In this document: positions 1-9,050 of the stretch, piece after piece | Position numbering within the stretch: the stretch's first letter is position 1 | How the letters are laid out: every line of letters begins with the position of its first letter | Assembly (NCBI RefSeq): GCF_000744605.1 | Contig: NZ_JQMG01000001.1 | Span: forward strand, 620,001 to 684,000 | Direction of reading: 5' to 3' | DNA: 64,000 bases | Source: Methylotenera sp. L2L1 | GTDB taxonomy: Bacteria > Pseudomonadota > Gammaproteobacteria > Burkholderiales > Methylophilaceae | The notes under the pieces: generated by a model | What the model was told of the DNA's origin: nothing | The model's database searches: none | Seen by the model: the letters and a program-made list of their open reading frames with translations, nothing else | Translations under genes and position numbers: made by a program

Positions 1-647
1 GATATCTCACATGCACTTTTGTCCATAGGTGTTGCATAATAGCGTAGCGCACGAGCAATTTCCTGCGGAAAGCTCCACCGAATCGCAAGCTCCTCACCGA
101 TCTGACAATGATCCAAGCCTATCACCTCACGCTCTACGGCCTGCCGCGCCTCTGCACTTACATCAGCACACAAAGCATCCACTTCAGCCGAGGTCACTGG
201 AAACACCAAGTGAATCAATAAATCACCAATGTTATGCAACAACCCTGCTAGATATGAAACCTCAGCATCTTTACCTAATTGCTTCGCGATTTCACGACTA
301 ATACTCGCAGCAACCAAACTATGACACCAGAATCTTTTTAAATCCAAGCCAAGCACATTAGCAATAACGCCCGTAACACCGCACGCAACGACCAAAGAGC
401 GGATTTTAGCCAACCCAAGAATCGCAACTGCATCGTCTATATTTTTAACCGCGCGCGTGACGCCATAAAAAGACGAATTCGCCATTTTCAGCACTTTGGC
501 AGCAATTACCGCGTCTTGCTCAATCGTGCTGGCCAGCATATGAATATCAACATCATCGCTGTTGAGCATACGCATCACATCTTGCACCACCTTAGGCAAG
601 CTAGGTAAGCTAACAATCGAATTAAAAAAATCCTCTATTGGCTTCAT
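1..647 (-). CDS. HDOD domain protein (partial, 3' end outside window)
   Basis: The reading frame is open from an ATG at 647 down to the window edge (about 215 residues), so the C-terminus is missing. It begins MKPIEDFFNSIVSLPSLPKV and continues with features typical of the HDOD signalling domain: an early SLPSLP segment, a 'KMANSSFYG' block and an 'LAGLLHNIGDLL' block in which the HD dyad of true HD phosphohydrolases is replaced by HN. A purine-rich AGAGG lies a few bases before the ATG. HDOD proteins are generally non-enzymatic regulators tied to c-di-GMP, motility or stress signalling. The specific role cannot be given, and any C-terminal output domain lies outside the window. Confidence 0.8.
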   Translation of the reverse strand, partial: MKPIEDFFNSIVSLPSLPKVVQDVMRMLNSDDVDIHMLASTIEQDAVIAAKVLKMANSSFYGVTRAVKNIDDAVAILGLAKIRSLVVACGVTGVIANVLGLDLKRFWCHSLVAASISREIAKQLGKDAEVSYLAGLLHNIGDLLIHLVFPVTSAEVDALCADVSAEARQAVEREVIGLDHCQIGEELAIRWSFPQEIARALRYYATPMDKSACEI

Positions 648-708
648 ACATCCTCTCTCACCATTAACGACTGACTCAACTGAATCAAGACCGTGATCAA
701 ACAATTAT

Positions 709-1443
709 CTATGGAACTGGCACCATATGCATTCTTGCCTGTATCGTGCCTGTGCGCCTACTAAGGTAACGCGTGTACTGGTGCTTATCATAAAAGCGTG
801 GATTAGGAATCATCGCTGCCAGCCTTGCCGCTTGCCCCTTACTTAAGCGCGCTGCACTGGTTTTGTAATAATGCCTTGCCGCGGCCTCTGCCCCAAACAC
901 ACCATTCCCCCACTCAATCACATTCAGGTAAATTTCTAGAATACGGCGCTTAGACATGGTCTTTTCTAGCATGATTGTAATAATCGCCTCTTGCCCTTTA
1001 CGCCAAGGTGTTCTCTTCGTCGATAAAAACAAGTTCTTTGCTAACTGCTGGCTAATGGTCGAACCACCCGCCACAATCTTGCCTTTTTTCAGGTTTTTCT
1101 CATATGCTTTTTGGATACCATCCCAATCAAAGCCCTCATGATCCAGAAACTTTGCATCCTCTGAAGCAATCACCGCACGCTTAAGATTATTCGATATTCT
1201 TTCATAATCTACCCACTTATGTTTGAGCTCAGCTTCAGGCCGCTTCTCTTGAATAATCTCCAAGCGGTCTTCCATAAAAGCACTAGAAGAAGGGTTGAAT
1301 TTAATCCACCAGCAAATATGCAAAAATATCCACACCTGATACAACAGCACAAAAGCAACAAAAAGCACCGCAGCGCGCTCTAAATACCCACCTACACTCA
1401 GAGCCGATGCATTAGGTTTACTATTCATCAACCAATCAATCAT
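709..1443 (-). CDS. mtgA: Monofunctional biosynthetic peptidoglycan transglycosylase
   Basis: A 244-residue GT51 glycosyltransferase that polymerises lipid II into glycan strands at the inner membrane. One N-terminal membrane segment lies at about residues 22-47. The GT51 motifs follow: the catalytic Glu in 'ASEDAKFLDHEGFD' (E95) and 'GGSTISQQLAKNLFL'. There is no transpeptidase domain, and the length fits MtgA rather than a class A PBP. Its ATG overlaps the aroE stop by 4 bp (ATGA), so translation is probably coupled in a rhodanese-aroE-mtgA operon. The aroE-mtgA pairing is common in proteobacteria. Confidence 0.95.
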   Translation of the reverse strand: MIDWLMNSKPNASALSVGGYLERAAVLFVAFVLLYQVWIFLHICWWIKFNPSSSAFMEDRLEIIQEKRPEAELKHKWVDYERISNNLKRAVIASEDAKFLDHEGFDWDGIQKAYEKNLKKGKIVAGGSTISQQLAKNLFLSTKRTPWRKGQEAIITIMLEKTMSKRRILEIYLNVIEWGNGVFGAEAAARHYYKTSAARLSKGQAARLAAMIPNPRFYDKHQYTRYLSRRTGTIQARMHMVPVP

Positions 1444-2273
1444 ATTGCAATCGCCCTAATCTTATCCATCACAGGTTGAGTGTCAGGATGCACACCGCGC
1501 CACAAATAAAACGCCTCAGCAGCTTGCTCAACCAACATACCTAAACCATCCGCCACCTGCGCACCATTACGTCGCGCTTGTGCCATAAAAGGCGTTTCTC
1601 GACCATACATCATGTCATATGCCAATGTATTTTTTGAGAATATTGCATCTGAAATTGGCAACGCGCTATCAGTCAAACCAGCAGATGTAGCATTGATGAT
1701 TAAGTCATACGGCCTTTCTAGAGACTCAAACGGGCAAGCACTTCCATTCGAAATAGACGTTGCCAATTGTAATGCCTTATCTAAATTACGATTAGCAATC
1801 GTAATCTGCTTGGCACCTACTAGCGAGTTTAAAACACCATGCGCAGCGCCACCTGCACCTAAAATAAGAATGTCTTTATTCTCAATCGAGAATCCTAAGT
1901 TTTGCTCAATATCCCGTCGCAGTCCAGCACCATCCGTATTATCACCATGGACTTTCCCATTGGTATTGATGAGCGTATTCACGGCACCGGCACCAGAGCT
2001 CTGCGCGCGAGCGCTTAAGCTATCGCAAATCTTATATGCCTCAAACTTAAATGGCACTGTGACATTCAAGCCCTTATAACCTTGCTTGATTAGCGCTTTG
2101 ACTGTGGCATCAAAACCATCAACTGGCGCAAGAACACGCTCATAAGTCATGGCCTGCCCAGTCTGCTGAGCAAAGGCCTCGTGAATGAATGGGGATTTAC
2201 TATGTGCAATCGGGTTACCCACTACTGCATAGCGGTCAACACCGTTTAATGGTTCAACGTCATGATAGGTCAT
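1440..2273 (-). CDS. aroE: Shikimate dehydrogenase (NADP+)
   Basis: A 277-residue enzyme that reduces 3-dehydroshikimate to shikimate in aromatic amino acid synthesis. Visible motifs are the substrate-binding 'GNPIAHSKSP' (S25, S27), 'NVTVPFK' with the catalytic Lys (K76), 'GAVNTL' and 'GDNTDGAG' (D114). The NADP-binding glycine loop 'LGAGGAAHG' lies near residue 138. Length is normal for AroE. It starts 3 bp after the rhodanese gene and overlaps mtgA by 4 bp. Other shikimate genes (aroB, aroK) lie about 11 kb away in the pilus operon. Confidence 0.96.
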   Translation of the reverse strand: MTYHDVEPLNGVDRYAVVGNPIAHSKSPFIHEAFAQQTGQAMTYERVLAPVDGFDATVKALIKQGYKGLNVTVPFKFEAYKICDSLSARAQSSGAGAVNTLINTNGKVHGDNTDGAGLRRDIEQNLGFSIENKDILILGAGGAAHGVLNSLVGAKQITIANRNLDKALQLATSISNGSACPFESLERPYDLIINATSAGLTDSALPISDAIFSKNTLAYDMMYGRETPFMAQARRNGAQVADGLGMLVEQAAEAFYLWRGVHPDTQPVMDKIRAIAI

Positions 2274-2276
2274 TGA

Positions 2277-2741
2277 TTAGTTAGTCCAAGGCAAGCCACT
2301 ATGTTTCCAACCATTGATAAGCGTACGCTGCTTTTGCTCGTTAGCATCGCCTTCAAATCCCTCAAGCACGTTATAAGCGTGTAGATAACCTAAAGACTCA
2401 GCAACCAAAGCGGCATTGTGAGAGCGCCCTCCTGTTCGACATAAAAACATAATAGGCGCATTTTTATCCACATTTTTCAGACTAAGCTGCGCCTCTAATT
2501 GCGCTGCAAAATCAGGATTAGCAACCATCCCAGGGTAAAATGCCCACTCAACGTGTAGCGCAAACGGGACGCGGCCAACCAACTCCAGTTCTGCCTTGGT
2601 GCGCACATCGACCAACTGCGCCCCTGCATTAGCTTGCAAAAGCTCATAAGCCTCTTGTGGCGTCAGCGCCCCAGCGTATGGCAAACGCTTTTCAATCGCA
2701 CGCTTTTCTGCAAGCGCTAAAATTTCCTGTATATCACTCAT
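2277..2741 (-). CDS. Rhodanese-like domain protein
   Basis: A 154-residue protein with one rhodanese domain covering roughly residues 25-150. It has the 'LVDVRTKAELELVGRVP' entry motif and the active-site loop 'FLCRTGGRSHNAA', with the presumed persulfide-carrying Cys at 101. There is no signal peptide, so it is probably cytoplasmic. It opens a tight operon with aroE, 3 bp downstream. The intact loop suggests sulfur transfer activity, but acceptor and substrate are unknown. This stand-alone form is common in betaproteobacteria. Confidence 0.88.
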   Translation of the reverse strand: MSDIQEILALAEKRAIEKRLPYAGALTPQEAYELLQANAGAQLVDVRTKAELELVGRVPFALHVEWAFYPGMVANPDFAAQLEAQLSLKNVDKNAPIMFLCRTGGRSHNAALVAESLGYLHAYNVLEGFEGDANEQKQRTLINGWKHSGLPWTN

Positions 2742-2886
2742 GATGCATTTATCCTTAAATTACACGTCCAAAAACAACCTGTTAACACCTTTTTCTTAAC
2801 ACCATTACTGCCGTTCGAATTATAATAAACCATCTTTAAGATTATGCTTAAACCTGTTGAGACAAACCACGTCACCAACACTCATT

Positions 2887-2933
2887 TGCACCTATTTTGT
2901 GCGTAAAACCACAAAATGCATCAAACTGGTGCA
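2887..2933 (+). promoter_or_regulatory. Two tandem NtrC-type binding sites upstream of glnA
   Basis: Two 17-bp dyads match the NtrC consensus TGCACC-N5-GGTGCA: TGCACCTATTTTGTGCG at 2887-2903 and TGCATCAAACTGGTGCA at 2917-2933. Their centres are 30 bp apart, close to three helical turns, so both face the same side of the DNA. They lie about 90 and 120 bp upstream of the start predicted from the -24/-12 element, a typical enhancer distance. The activator is presumably the NtrC encoded at 6712-8109. Confidence 0.75.
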
Positions 2934-2991
2934 TAAATGCAAGACTATCTTAATTTACCCTCTAAGATTCAAGCGTTTACTGCTATCCAGA

Positions 2992-3008
2992 TTGGCACGT
3001 TTCCTGCT
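2992..3008 (+). promoter_or_regulatory. Sigma-54 (-24/-12) promoter of glnA
   Basis: The sequence TTGGCACGTTTCCTGCT matches the sigma-54 consensus TTGGCACG-N4-TTGCW at all but one key position, with correct spacing between the GG and GC elements. Transcription should start near 3018-3020, leaving a leader of about 50 nt before the glnA ATG. The gene for sigma-54 itself (rpoN) lies at 34261-35844. A TATAAT box at 2821-2826 could serve a weaker sigma-70 promoter, but its -35 is poor. Confidence 0.82.
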
Positions 3009-3069
3009 AATCTTATGAGTTGAATTTTTACTTGTTTTATTTTAACCCACACCACCATAGGAGATTCTA

Positions 3070-4479
3070 ATGTCAGTGGAAAATGTAATGAAATTGGTAA
3101 TCGATAACGACATTAAATTTGTTGATTTTCGCTTTACTGATACACGCGGCAAAGAGCAACACGTAACAGTGCCAGTGTCACACTTTAATGAAGACAAATT
3201 TACAGAAGGCCACGCTTTTGACGGTTCTTCTATCGCTGGCTGGAAAGGCATTCAAGCATCTGACATGCAATTGATGCCTGACGCAAGCACTGCATTTATC
3301 GACCCATTCTTCGACGAGCCAACATTAGTATTAACTTGTGACGTTGTAGACCCTACAGATGGCAAAGGTTACGACCGCGACCCACGTAGCTTGGCAAAAC
3401 GTGCTGAAGCATACTTAAAATCAAGTGGCTTAGGCGACACAGCTTACTTTGGTCCAGAGCCAGAGTTCTTCATTTTTGACAGCATCCAATGGGATGTTTC
3501 AATGAACGGCAGCTCAGTACGCATCAACTCTGAAGAAGGTGCTTGGTCATCAAACGAGAAATTTGAAGGCGGCAACACAGGTCACCGCCCAGGTGTTAAA
3601 GGCGGCTACTTCCCAGTGCCACCAGTCGATTCACTACACGACATCCGTTCAGCAATGTGTACTACATTAGAACAACTAGGCGTGCCAGTTGAAGTGCATC
3701 ACCACGAAGTTGCAACAGCTGGCCAATGTGAAATCGGTACAAAATTCAGCACATTGACACAACGTGCTGACTGGACTCAAATCCAAAAATACGTAATCTT
3801 GAACACAGCACACGCTTACGGCAAAACTGCTACATTCATGCCAAAACCATTTGCTGGCGATAACGGTTCAGGCATGCACGTTCACCAATCAGTTTGGAAA
3901 GATGGCAAAAACTTGTTCGCAGGTAACGGCTACGCTGGTTTGAGCGAGTTCGCACTTTACTACATCGGCGGTATCATCAAACACGCTCGTGCATTAAACG
4001 CGATTACAAACCCAGGTACTAACTCATACAAACGTTTAGTACCACACTTCGAAGCACCAGTTAAATTAGCTTACTCAGCTAAAAACCGTTCTGCTTCTAT
4101 CCGTATCCCATTTGTGCATTCTGACAAAGGTCGCCGTGTTGAAGCGCGCTTCCCAGATCCAATCGCTAACCCATACCTAGCATTCTCTGCATTGCTAATG
4201 GCTGGTTTAGATGGCGTGCAAAACAAGATTCACCCAGGTGAAGCTGCAACTAAAGACTTGTACCATCTTCCACCAGAAGAAGATGCTAAGATCCCAACAG
4301 TTTGCGCTTCATTAGAACAAGCACTTGAAGCACTAGATGCTGACCGTGAGTTCTTAACTAAAGGTGGCGTATTTACTGATGACTGGATCGATGCTTACAT
4401 TGCATTGAAAATGGAAGAAGTAAACAAAGTGCGTATGACACCACACCCAGCTGAGTTTGGCTTGTACTACTCTTGCTAA
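3070..4479 (+). CDS. glnA: Glutamine synthetase, type I
   Basis: A 469-residue GSI that makes glutamine from glutamate, ammonia and ATP. Visible family motifs include '[10 protein letters not shown]', the metal-binding '[10 protein letters not shown]', 'GSGMHVHQS' and 'NRSASIRIP'. The adenylylation site is '[10 protein letters not shown]', with the target Tyr at 398, so activity is probably controlled by adenylylation by GlnE. AGGAG at 3059-3063 supports this start. Transcription is probably driven by the sigma-54 promoter and NtrC sites just upstream. A strong terminator follows, so glnA appears monocistronic and separate from ntrBC. Confidence 0.98.
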   Translation: MSVENVMKLVIDNDIKFVDFRFTDTRGKEQHVTVPVSHFNEDKFTEGHAFDGSSIAGWKGIQASDMQLMPDASTAFIDPFFDEPTLVLTCDVVDPTDGKGYDRDPRSLAKRAEAYLKSSGLGDTAYFGPEPEFFIFDSIQWDVSMNGSSVRINSEEGAWSSNEKFEGGNTGHRPGVKGGYFPVPPVDSLHDIRSAMCTTLEQLGVPVEVHHHEVATAGQCEIGTKFSTLTQRADWTQIQKYVILNTAHAYGKTATFMPKPFAGDNGSGMHVHQSVWKDGKNLFAGNGYAGLSEFALYYIGGIIKHARALNAITNPGTNSYKRLVPHFEAPVKLAYSAKNRSASIRIPFVHSDKGRRVEARFPDPIANPYLAFSALLMAGLDGVQNKIHPGEAATKDLYHLPPEEDAKIPTVCASLEQALEALDADREFLTKGGVFTDDWIDAYIALKMEEVNKVRMTPHPAEFGLYYSC

Positions 4480-4500
4480 TGTGTTGTTAGTTTAATACTG

Positions 4501-4531
4501 TTAAAAAGGGCGATTTATTCGCCCTTTTTAA
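4501..4531 (+). terminator. Rho-independent terminator of glnA
   Basis: A perfect hairpin with arms TTAAAAAGGGCG and CGCCCTTTTTAA around a 7-nt loop, ending in a T run. It lies 22 bp after the glnA stop. The A-tract/T-tract symmetry means it could also act on the opposite strand. Confidence 0.88.
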
Positions 4532-4689
4532 TTGGCGGCGCATATGCAACACCTGCACTAATCATTACTCGTATACCGGCATCAACGTCAACGTAATTCA
4601 GTAAGCAATCGTTAACTAATCACTTAGCAACACCACCGCCAAGCATAATCGATGTTGCCTTATTTAATTAACTCTAATAAACTCACCTC

Positions 4690-5190
4690 ATGAAAAAACA
4701 CTTATTTTTATCACTGATTGCCATTACGCTCTCAAGCCATGCATTTGCTGAAATTTATAAGCGTGTAGATGCTGACGGAAGAGTGACTTACTCCAACATC
4801 AAAAGCAAAGGTTCGACCCGCCTTGAGCTCGACCCAGATGCAAGCGCTGTCTCAAGTGAGCGATCTAAATCAGCAAGTCCCACCACTGCGAAGCGCACAC
4901 CAACGCCAGAGAGCTTTCCAAGAGTAGACGCCAACACACAGAATCAACGTGATGGCAAACGCAGAGAGATTTTACAAAACGAACTAGAGGCTGAAAAGGC
5001 CGCACTGGAAGATGCTAAAAAAGCCTATGCAGAAGGTGAGTCTAACCCTGAGGTTTACAAAACGGCATCTGGAAAAACATTTAGAAACGTTCCAAAGTTT
5101 GAAGAAAAAATGAACGCCCTACAGGCAACAGTAGATAACCACAAAAAGAATATTGAACTTTTGCAAAAAGAGTTAGATTCATTACACTAA
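4690..5190 (+). CDS. DUF4124 domain-containing periplasmic protein
   Basis: A 166-residue protein with a clear signal peptide (MKKHLFLSLIAITLSSHAFA, cleavage after about residue 20). A short DUF4124 motif follows, 'EIYKRVDADGRVTYSNIKSKG', the 'X-Y-K-x-D-x-x-G-x-x-x-Y-S' pattern seen in many proteobacterial envelope proteins. The middle is Ser/Thr/Pro-rich. The C-terminal half (about 95-165) is charged and rich in Glu, Lys and Ala, probably a coiled coil. Function is unknown. It sits between glnA and ntrB with its own terminator downstream. Confidence 0.8.
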   Translation: MKKHLFLSLIAITLSSHAFAEIYKRVDADGRVTYSNIKSKGSTRLELDPDASAVSSERSKSASPTTAKRTPTPESFPRVDANTQNQRDGKRREILQNELEAEKAALEDAKKAYAEGESNPEVYKTASGKTFRNVPKFEEKMNALQATVDNHKKNIELLQKELDSLH

Positions 5191-5218
5191 ACTTACACCA
5201 CTCAAGCATTTCACATTG

Positions 5219-5260
5219 TCAACACCGCACCTAAATGGTGCAATGTTGGCTTTTTTATTT
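5219..5260 (+). terminator. Terminator-like hairpin whose stem is an NtrC-type palindrome
   Basis: CAACA..GCACC pairs with GGTGC..TGTTG across a 5-nt loop (TAAAT), with a 2-nt internal mismatch, and T6 follows directly. This looks like a Rho-independent terminator for the DUF4124 gene. The core at 5226-5242 (CGCACC-TAAAT-GGTGCA) also fits the NtrC operator consensus at 11 of 12 dyad positions. It lies about 250 bp upstream of ntrB, so an operator role is possible. The two readings are not exclusive. Confidence 0.6.
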
Positions 5261-5493
5261 TCTAATACTGCTATACTTAATGCATTGGTAAATCGTCATT
5301 AATTTATTTCTATGATTAATTTACTCAACACACCCGACCACACCAATAAATTTTAACATTGATATTCAACGGGTTAAATTTGACCACTGATGTTTACACC
5401 ATGTTTTACAGATTTATTCATGTAGCGAGCAAAAGCTGGTCTACCTTTTGCTTAAAGTAAGTCAATCGATAAAATGACGAGTGAAGCACTATT
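5261..5493. other. Intergenic region upstream of ntrB
   Basis: About 230 bp of AT-rich DNA with no gene. A candidate -35 (TTGACC at 5380-5385) has only a weak -10 near 5403-5410, so I do not assign a promoter. I saw no sigma-54 element here. Confidence 0.4.
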
Positions 5494-6606
5494 ATGGTTC
5501 AACCAACGCCAGACCACTTTGCTGGACTAGAGCATTTAGCAACAGCAATCATCCTGCTAGATGATGACTGCCGCGTTGCTTACGTTAACCCTGGCGCCGA
5601 AATTATATTTGCCTTTAGCGCAACTCAGATTATTGGCCAACACATCAATGAAGTATTTCCAGACTGTGAAATATTAATGCTAGCAGTGAACAATGCCATT
5701 AAAGAGCAGAGTCCATTCCGCGAGCATGAGTTCACTATCAGCACGCATAGACACAACTCATTTGCCGTCACTTGCACCGTGACCCCCATAGAGTCAGCCG
5801 TGGCAAATCTAATACTAGAATTCCAACCAATGGATGCCCAGTTAAGAATAGCCCGCGAAGAGCGCATGCTGATTCAGCAACAAGCTAATGCGGAACTATT
5901 ACGTAACTTAGCACATGAAATTCGCAACCCCCTTGGCGGCCTCCGCGGCGCGGCACAACTGCTAGAACACGAGCTTCCATCCCCTAGCCTCCGCGAGTAC
6001 ACCCAAGTCATCATCAAAGAGGCTGACAGATTACAAGCACTGATGGACAGACTTTTGATTCCACACCGCGTGCCAAAATATCAGCCAACCAACATACACG
6101 AAGTCTTAGAGCGCGTCCGCAGCTTACTATTAGCAGAATCACCTCGTAGCATACTTATTAAGCGTGATTACGATTTAAGCCTGCCAGAGCTAATAGGTGA
6201 CCGTGAAAAGCTTATTCAGGCCGTATTAAACATCGCACGTAATGCAGTACAGGCAATGCAAGCTAACAAAACACCCAACAGCCAAATCACGTTTAAGACT
6301 CGTGCTGAACGACAAGTGACACTCGCTAGAAAACGCTATCGAGTTGCGATTAAACTAGAGATTATCGACAATGGCCCAGGCATTCCTGCTGATATCCGCG
6401 ACCGCATTTTTTACCCCTTAGTATCAGGTAGCGAGGGCGGCACAGGCTTAGGCTTAACACTTGCTCAGACCTTTGTGACACAACATCATGGCATGATTGA
6501 ATGTGAGAGCGCACCAGGAAATACACGCTTTACGATATTGCTACCGATTGAAACGACAGCGATCAAACCGGCTACACCTATTACTCAAGCGATAAAAATG
6601 CAGTAA
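5494..6606 (+). CDS. glnL: Nitrogen regulation sensor kinase NtrB (GlnL)
   Basis: A 370-residue soluble histidine kinase/phosphatase that controls NtrC in response to nitrogen status through PII. A PAS domain covers about residues 10-110. The HisKA block 'RNLAHEIRNPLGG' carries the phospho-acceptor H141. The HATPase_c domain has an N box (N250), 'DNGPGIP' at 292-298 and 'GGTGLGL' at about 315-321. No membrane segment is present, as expected for NtrB rather than NtrY. It is followed 105 bp later by ntrC on the same strand, the usual pair. Confidence 0.95.
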   Translation: MVQPTPDHFAGLEHLATAIILLDDDCRVAYVNPGAEIIFAFSATQIIGQHINEVFPDCEILMLAVNNAIKEQSPFREHEFTISTHRHNSFAVTCTVTPIESAVANLILEFQPMDAQLRIAREERMLIQQQANAELLRNLAHEIRNPLGGLRGAAQLLEHELPSPSLREYTQVIIKEADRLQALMDRLLIPHRVPKYQPTNIHEVLERVRSLLLAESPRSILIKRDYDLSLPELIGDREKLIQAVLNIARNAVQAMQANKTPNSQITFKTRAERQVTLARKRYRVAIKLEIIDNGPGIPADIRDRIFYPLVSGSEGGTGLGLTLAQTFVTQHHGMIECESAPGNTRFTILLPIETTAIKPATPITQAIKMQ

Positions 6607-6711
6607 ATTATCATTGAGCCAATCCTAGCTCCATATGTGTAGCAATACAAACCATTGAATATAAAAACAACAACTTGCATAACGTAAGCATGATAGATAA
6701 AAGAGAAGCAT

Positions 6712-8109
6712 ATGAAACCAATTTGGATTATTGACGACGACAAATCAATTCGCTGGGTCTTTGAAAAGGCATTAGCCCGTACGGACTTAGAGTTCAAGAC
6801 ATTCTCTTCGGTTGTTGATGCACTCAATGCCTTAGATCATGAACAACCTCAAGTTGTTGTGAGCGACATTCGCATGCCGAACGGGTCTGGCTTAGACCTA
6901 CTCAGCGAAATGAAACGCAGACACCCCGACATTCCGGTCATTATCATGACAGCTTACTCTGACCTTGAAAGCGCAGTTGCTGCCTTCCAAGGCGGCGCTT
7001 TTGAATACCTTGCCAAACCTTTTGATGTTGACCAAGCCATCGACATTATTAAACGTGCGGTAGAAGAGAGTACAAGACAAGCCTCAGAAAACGGTTTTAA
7101 CTCAGTCGCTGAAGATACACCTGAAATCATTGGCCAAGCCCCATCCATGCAGGAGGTATTCAGAGCGATTGGCCGCCTAAGCCGCTCACACGCCACTGTA
7201 TTGATCAACGGCGAATCTGGTAGTGGTAAAGAGCTTGTAGCACGCGCATTGCACCGTCATAGCCCACGTGCAGATAAACCGTTCATTGCCATTAACACAG
7301 CCGCCATTCCAAAAGACTTATTAGAATCAGAATTATTTGGACATGAGCGCGGTGCGTTTACTGGCGCAGCTGCTGGACGACGCGGTCGTTTTGAGCAAGC
7401 AGACACCGGCACATTGTTTCTAGACGAAATTGGTGATATGCCAGCTGACTTACAAACTCGCTTATTGCGTGTGCTCAGTGATGGGCAATTTTATCGTGTA
7501 GGTGGCCACCAACCGATTAAAGTCAATGTGAGGATTATTGCCGCCACCCACCAAGACTTAGAAGAACGCGTTAAAAATGGTTTATTCCGTGAGGACTTAT
7601 TTCACCGCCTCAATGTGATTCGTCTACGCTTACCAGCACTACGTGAACGTCGCGAAGACATCCCACTACTCATCAAGCACTTCCTACAACACAGCGCTAC
7701 TGAGCTTGGTGTTGAAGCAAAACAACCCTCAGTTGCCGCACTTAAATACCTAAGCGCGGTGAATTGGAGCGGAAACGTTCGTCAGCTAGAAAACGTATGC
7801 CACTGGCTAACTGTAATGGCGCCTGGACAGAATATTGACATTGCAGACTTACCTCCAGAACTAAAACAAGACGGCAACAAATCAAGCACTAACGACTCTT
7901 GGCAAGAAGCTCTCGCTGTAGAAGTAATGGATGCACTCAACCGTGGCGAGCAAAACGTATTAGAAACCCGCACTCAGATTTTTGAACGGATATTAATTGA
8001 AAAAGCACTAGAACATACACATGGACGAAGAATTGAAGCTGCCAACCAATTAGGAATGGGACGTAACACGCTAACTAGAAAGATCCAGGAGCTAGGGATA
8101 GAAGAATAA
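6712..8109 (+). CDS. glnG: Nitrogen regulation response regulator NtrC (GlnG)
   Basis: A 465-residue sigma-54-dependent activator. The receiver domain (1-115) has the phospho-acceptor D52 in 'SDIRMP'. The AAA+ domain (about 138-380) has Walker A 'GESGSGKE' (167-174), the sigma-54 contact loop 'GAFTGA' (214-219) and Walker B 'LFLDEIGD'. A Fis-type helix-turn-helix ends the protein ('RIEAANQLGMGRNTLTRKI'). All motifs for sigma-54 activation are intact, unlike in the NtrX-like protein at 48100-49416. Likely targets in this window are the two dyads upstream of glnA. Confidence 0.96.
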   Translation: MKPIWIIDDDKSIRWVFEKALARTDLEFKTFSSVVDALNALDHEQPQVVVSDIRMPNGSGLDLLSEMKRRHPDIPVIIMTAYSDLESAVAAFQGGAFEYLAKPFDVDQAIDIIKRAVEESTRQASENGFNSVAEDTPEIIGQAPSMQEVFRAIGRLSRSHATVLINGESGSGKELVARALHRHSPRADKPFIAINTAAIPKDLLESELFGHERGAFTGAAAGRRGRFEQADTGTLFLDEIGDMPADLQTRLLRVLSDGQFYRVGGHQPIKVNVRIIAATHQDLEERVKNGLFREDLFHRLNVIRLRLPALRERREDIPLLIKHFLQHSATELGVEAKQPSVAALKYLSAVNWSGNVRQLENVCHWLTVMAPGQNIDIADLPPELKQDGNKSSTNDSWQEALAVEVMDALNRGEQNVLETRTQIFERILIEKALEHTHGRRIEAANQLGMGRNTLTRKIQELGIEE

Positions 8110-8173
8110 GCAGCGCTATTCTCGTATTGATATGTAATTTTGCGCGAAACCAAACATAACAATCAATTAAAAT

Positions 8174-8286
8174 GTAGGAACGAGACGCTGTCGCGATAAA
8201 GCTCATCAAACCGATGCGACATTTGTTTTTTTTGAAGCTTCCGTTAATATCCAACAGTTATTTATCAATCACAGATCGCTCCTACA
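8174..8286. repeat. REPIN-like inverted repeat element (copy 1)
   Basis: A 113-bp element bounded by TGTAGGAACGA on the left and TCGCTCCTACA on the right. The left arm reads TGTAGGAACGAGACGCTG then TCGCGATAAAGC, a REP-like hairpin arm. The right arm is a weaker REP in inverted orientation. It lies between the convergent ends of ntrC and the DUF6445 gene. A second copy of near-identical length (11208-11322) lies 3 kb away in the opposite orientation. No transposase (RAYT) gene is in the window. Confidence 0.75.
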
Positions 8287-8346
8287 TACGACTTTGCAAG
8301 CACTTCAGCACTTAGCAAACGGAGTGCCTGTTGTACTTTTAAACTA

Positions 8347-9042
8347 TTAAAGCGCCTGATTTTTAACCCGCAACATTGGAAATGAGCTTTGCTTATTTGC
8401 GTCAATCTTTGTGATAAAAAATACCTGCGCTAATCGTGCATTTTTATTGGTATCACCAAAGAACTGATTAGCACAATGGTGGATATCACCTTCAAACAGA
8501 ATTAAAGTGTTATATACATTATTAACCCTCACCACCTCATCAAACATACTATGATAGCTAAAATCTATGGGCGCCTTATTCTGAAAGTGCTCGTCATTTT
8601 CTTTAATTGTCTTCCAGTATCGCTCCTCATTATATGAAGAATTTTTCTTAAACAAAGATGTTCCTGCATCTAAGGGTGCATCAGGGGTTAAATATAGAAC
8701 TCCTGCAAATACTGTGTTTTGATCTTGGTGAATTAAACCAGAGCCATATTCAGCCCCTACAATTTGAAAGCTAGTATTGATTTTCCACTGCATTACATCA
8801 TGATCTGCAATATGAAAAACACTAATCAGCTTCTTGCATACTTTCTCATACAGAGACTGACTTAACTCACGCAATTCTTTAGTACGTCCACCAGGAAATA
8901 CATACCCAACATCCTCTTTCATTTCATGACGATAAGTATATTTCTGTGCTAACGCATATTTACGTATTTCGTCGGGGTTTTCATAAAAGTCAGAAATAAC
9001 GGTTACTGGATATAGATTCATAGTTATCGCTTTAGCAATCAA
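8347..9042 (-). CDS. DUF6445 family protein, putative Fe(II)/2-oxoglutarate oxygenase fold
   Basis: A 231-residue protein (or 224 from the internal MNLYPV, which resembles the family start). It has an HxD pair in 'SGLIHQDQNT', a 'GVLYLTPDAPLDAGTSLF' block, a second His near 'EGDIHHCANQFFG' and a late Arg in 'ARLAQVFFI'. This order (HxD...H...R) suggests a double-stranded beta-helix 2OG-Fe(II) dioxygenase. The substrate is unknown. The gene stands alone between a REPIN-like element and a broken toxin-antitoxin pair, so it may be accessory. The DUF6445 assignment is from memory of the motif pattern. Confidence 0.6.
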   Translation of the reverse strand: MIAKAITMNLYPVTVISDFYENPDEIRKYALAQKYTYRHEMKEDVGYVFPGGRTKELRELSQSLYEKVCKKLISVFHIADHDVMQWKINTSFQIVGAEYGSGLIHQDQNTVFAGVLYLTPDAPLDAGTSLFKKNSSYNEERYWKTIKENDEHFQNKAPIDFSYHSMFDEVVRVNNVYNTLILFEGDIHHCANQFFGDTNKNARLAQVFFITKIDANKQSSFPMLRVKNQAL

Positions 9043-9050
9043 TTTTCTTC

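Noticed and set aside
715-735. Sigma-54-like TGGCAC motif on the plus strand
   Set aside because: It lies inside the 3' end of mtgA, has wrong spacing to a GC element and has no downstream plus-strand gene.
1612-2079. 155-residue plus-strand frame opposite aroE
   Set aside because: It is a shadow of the aroE coding frame with no family features.
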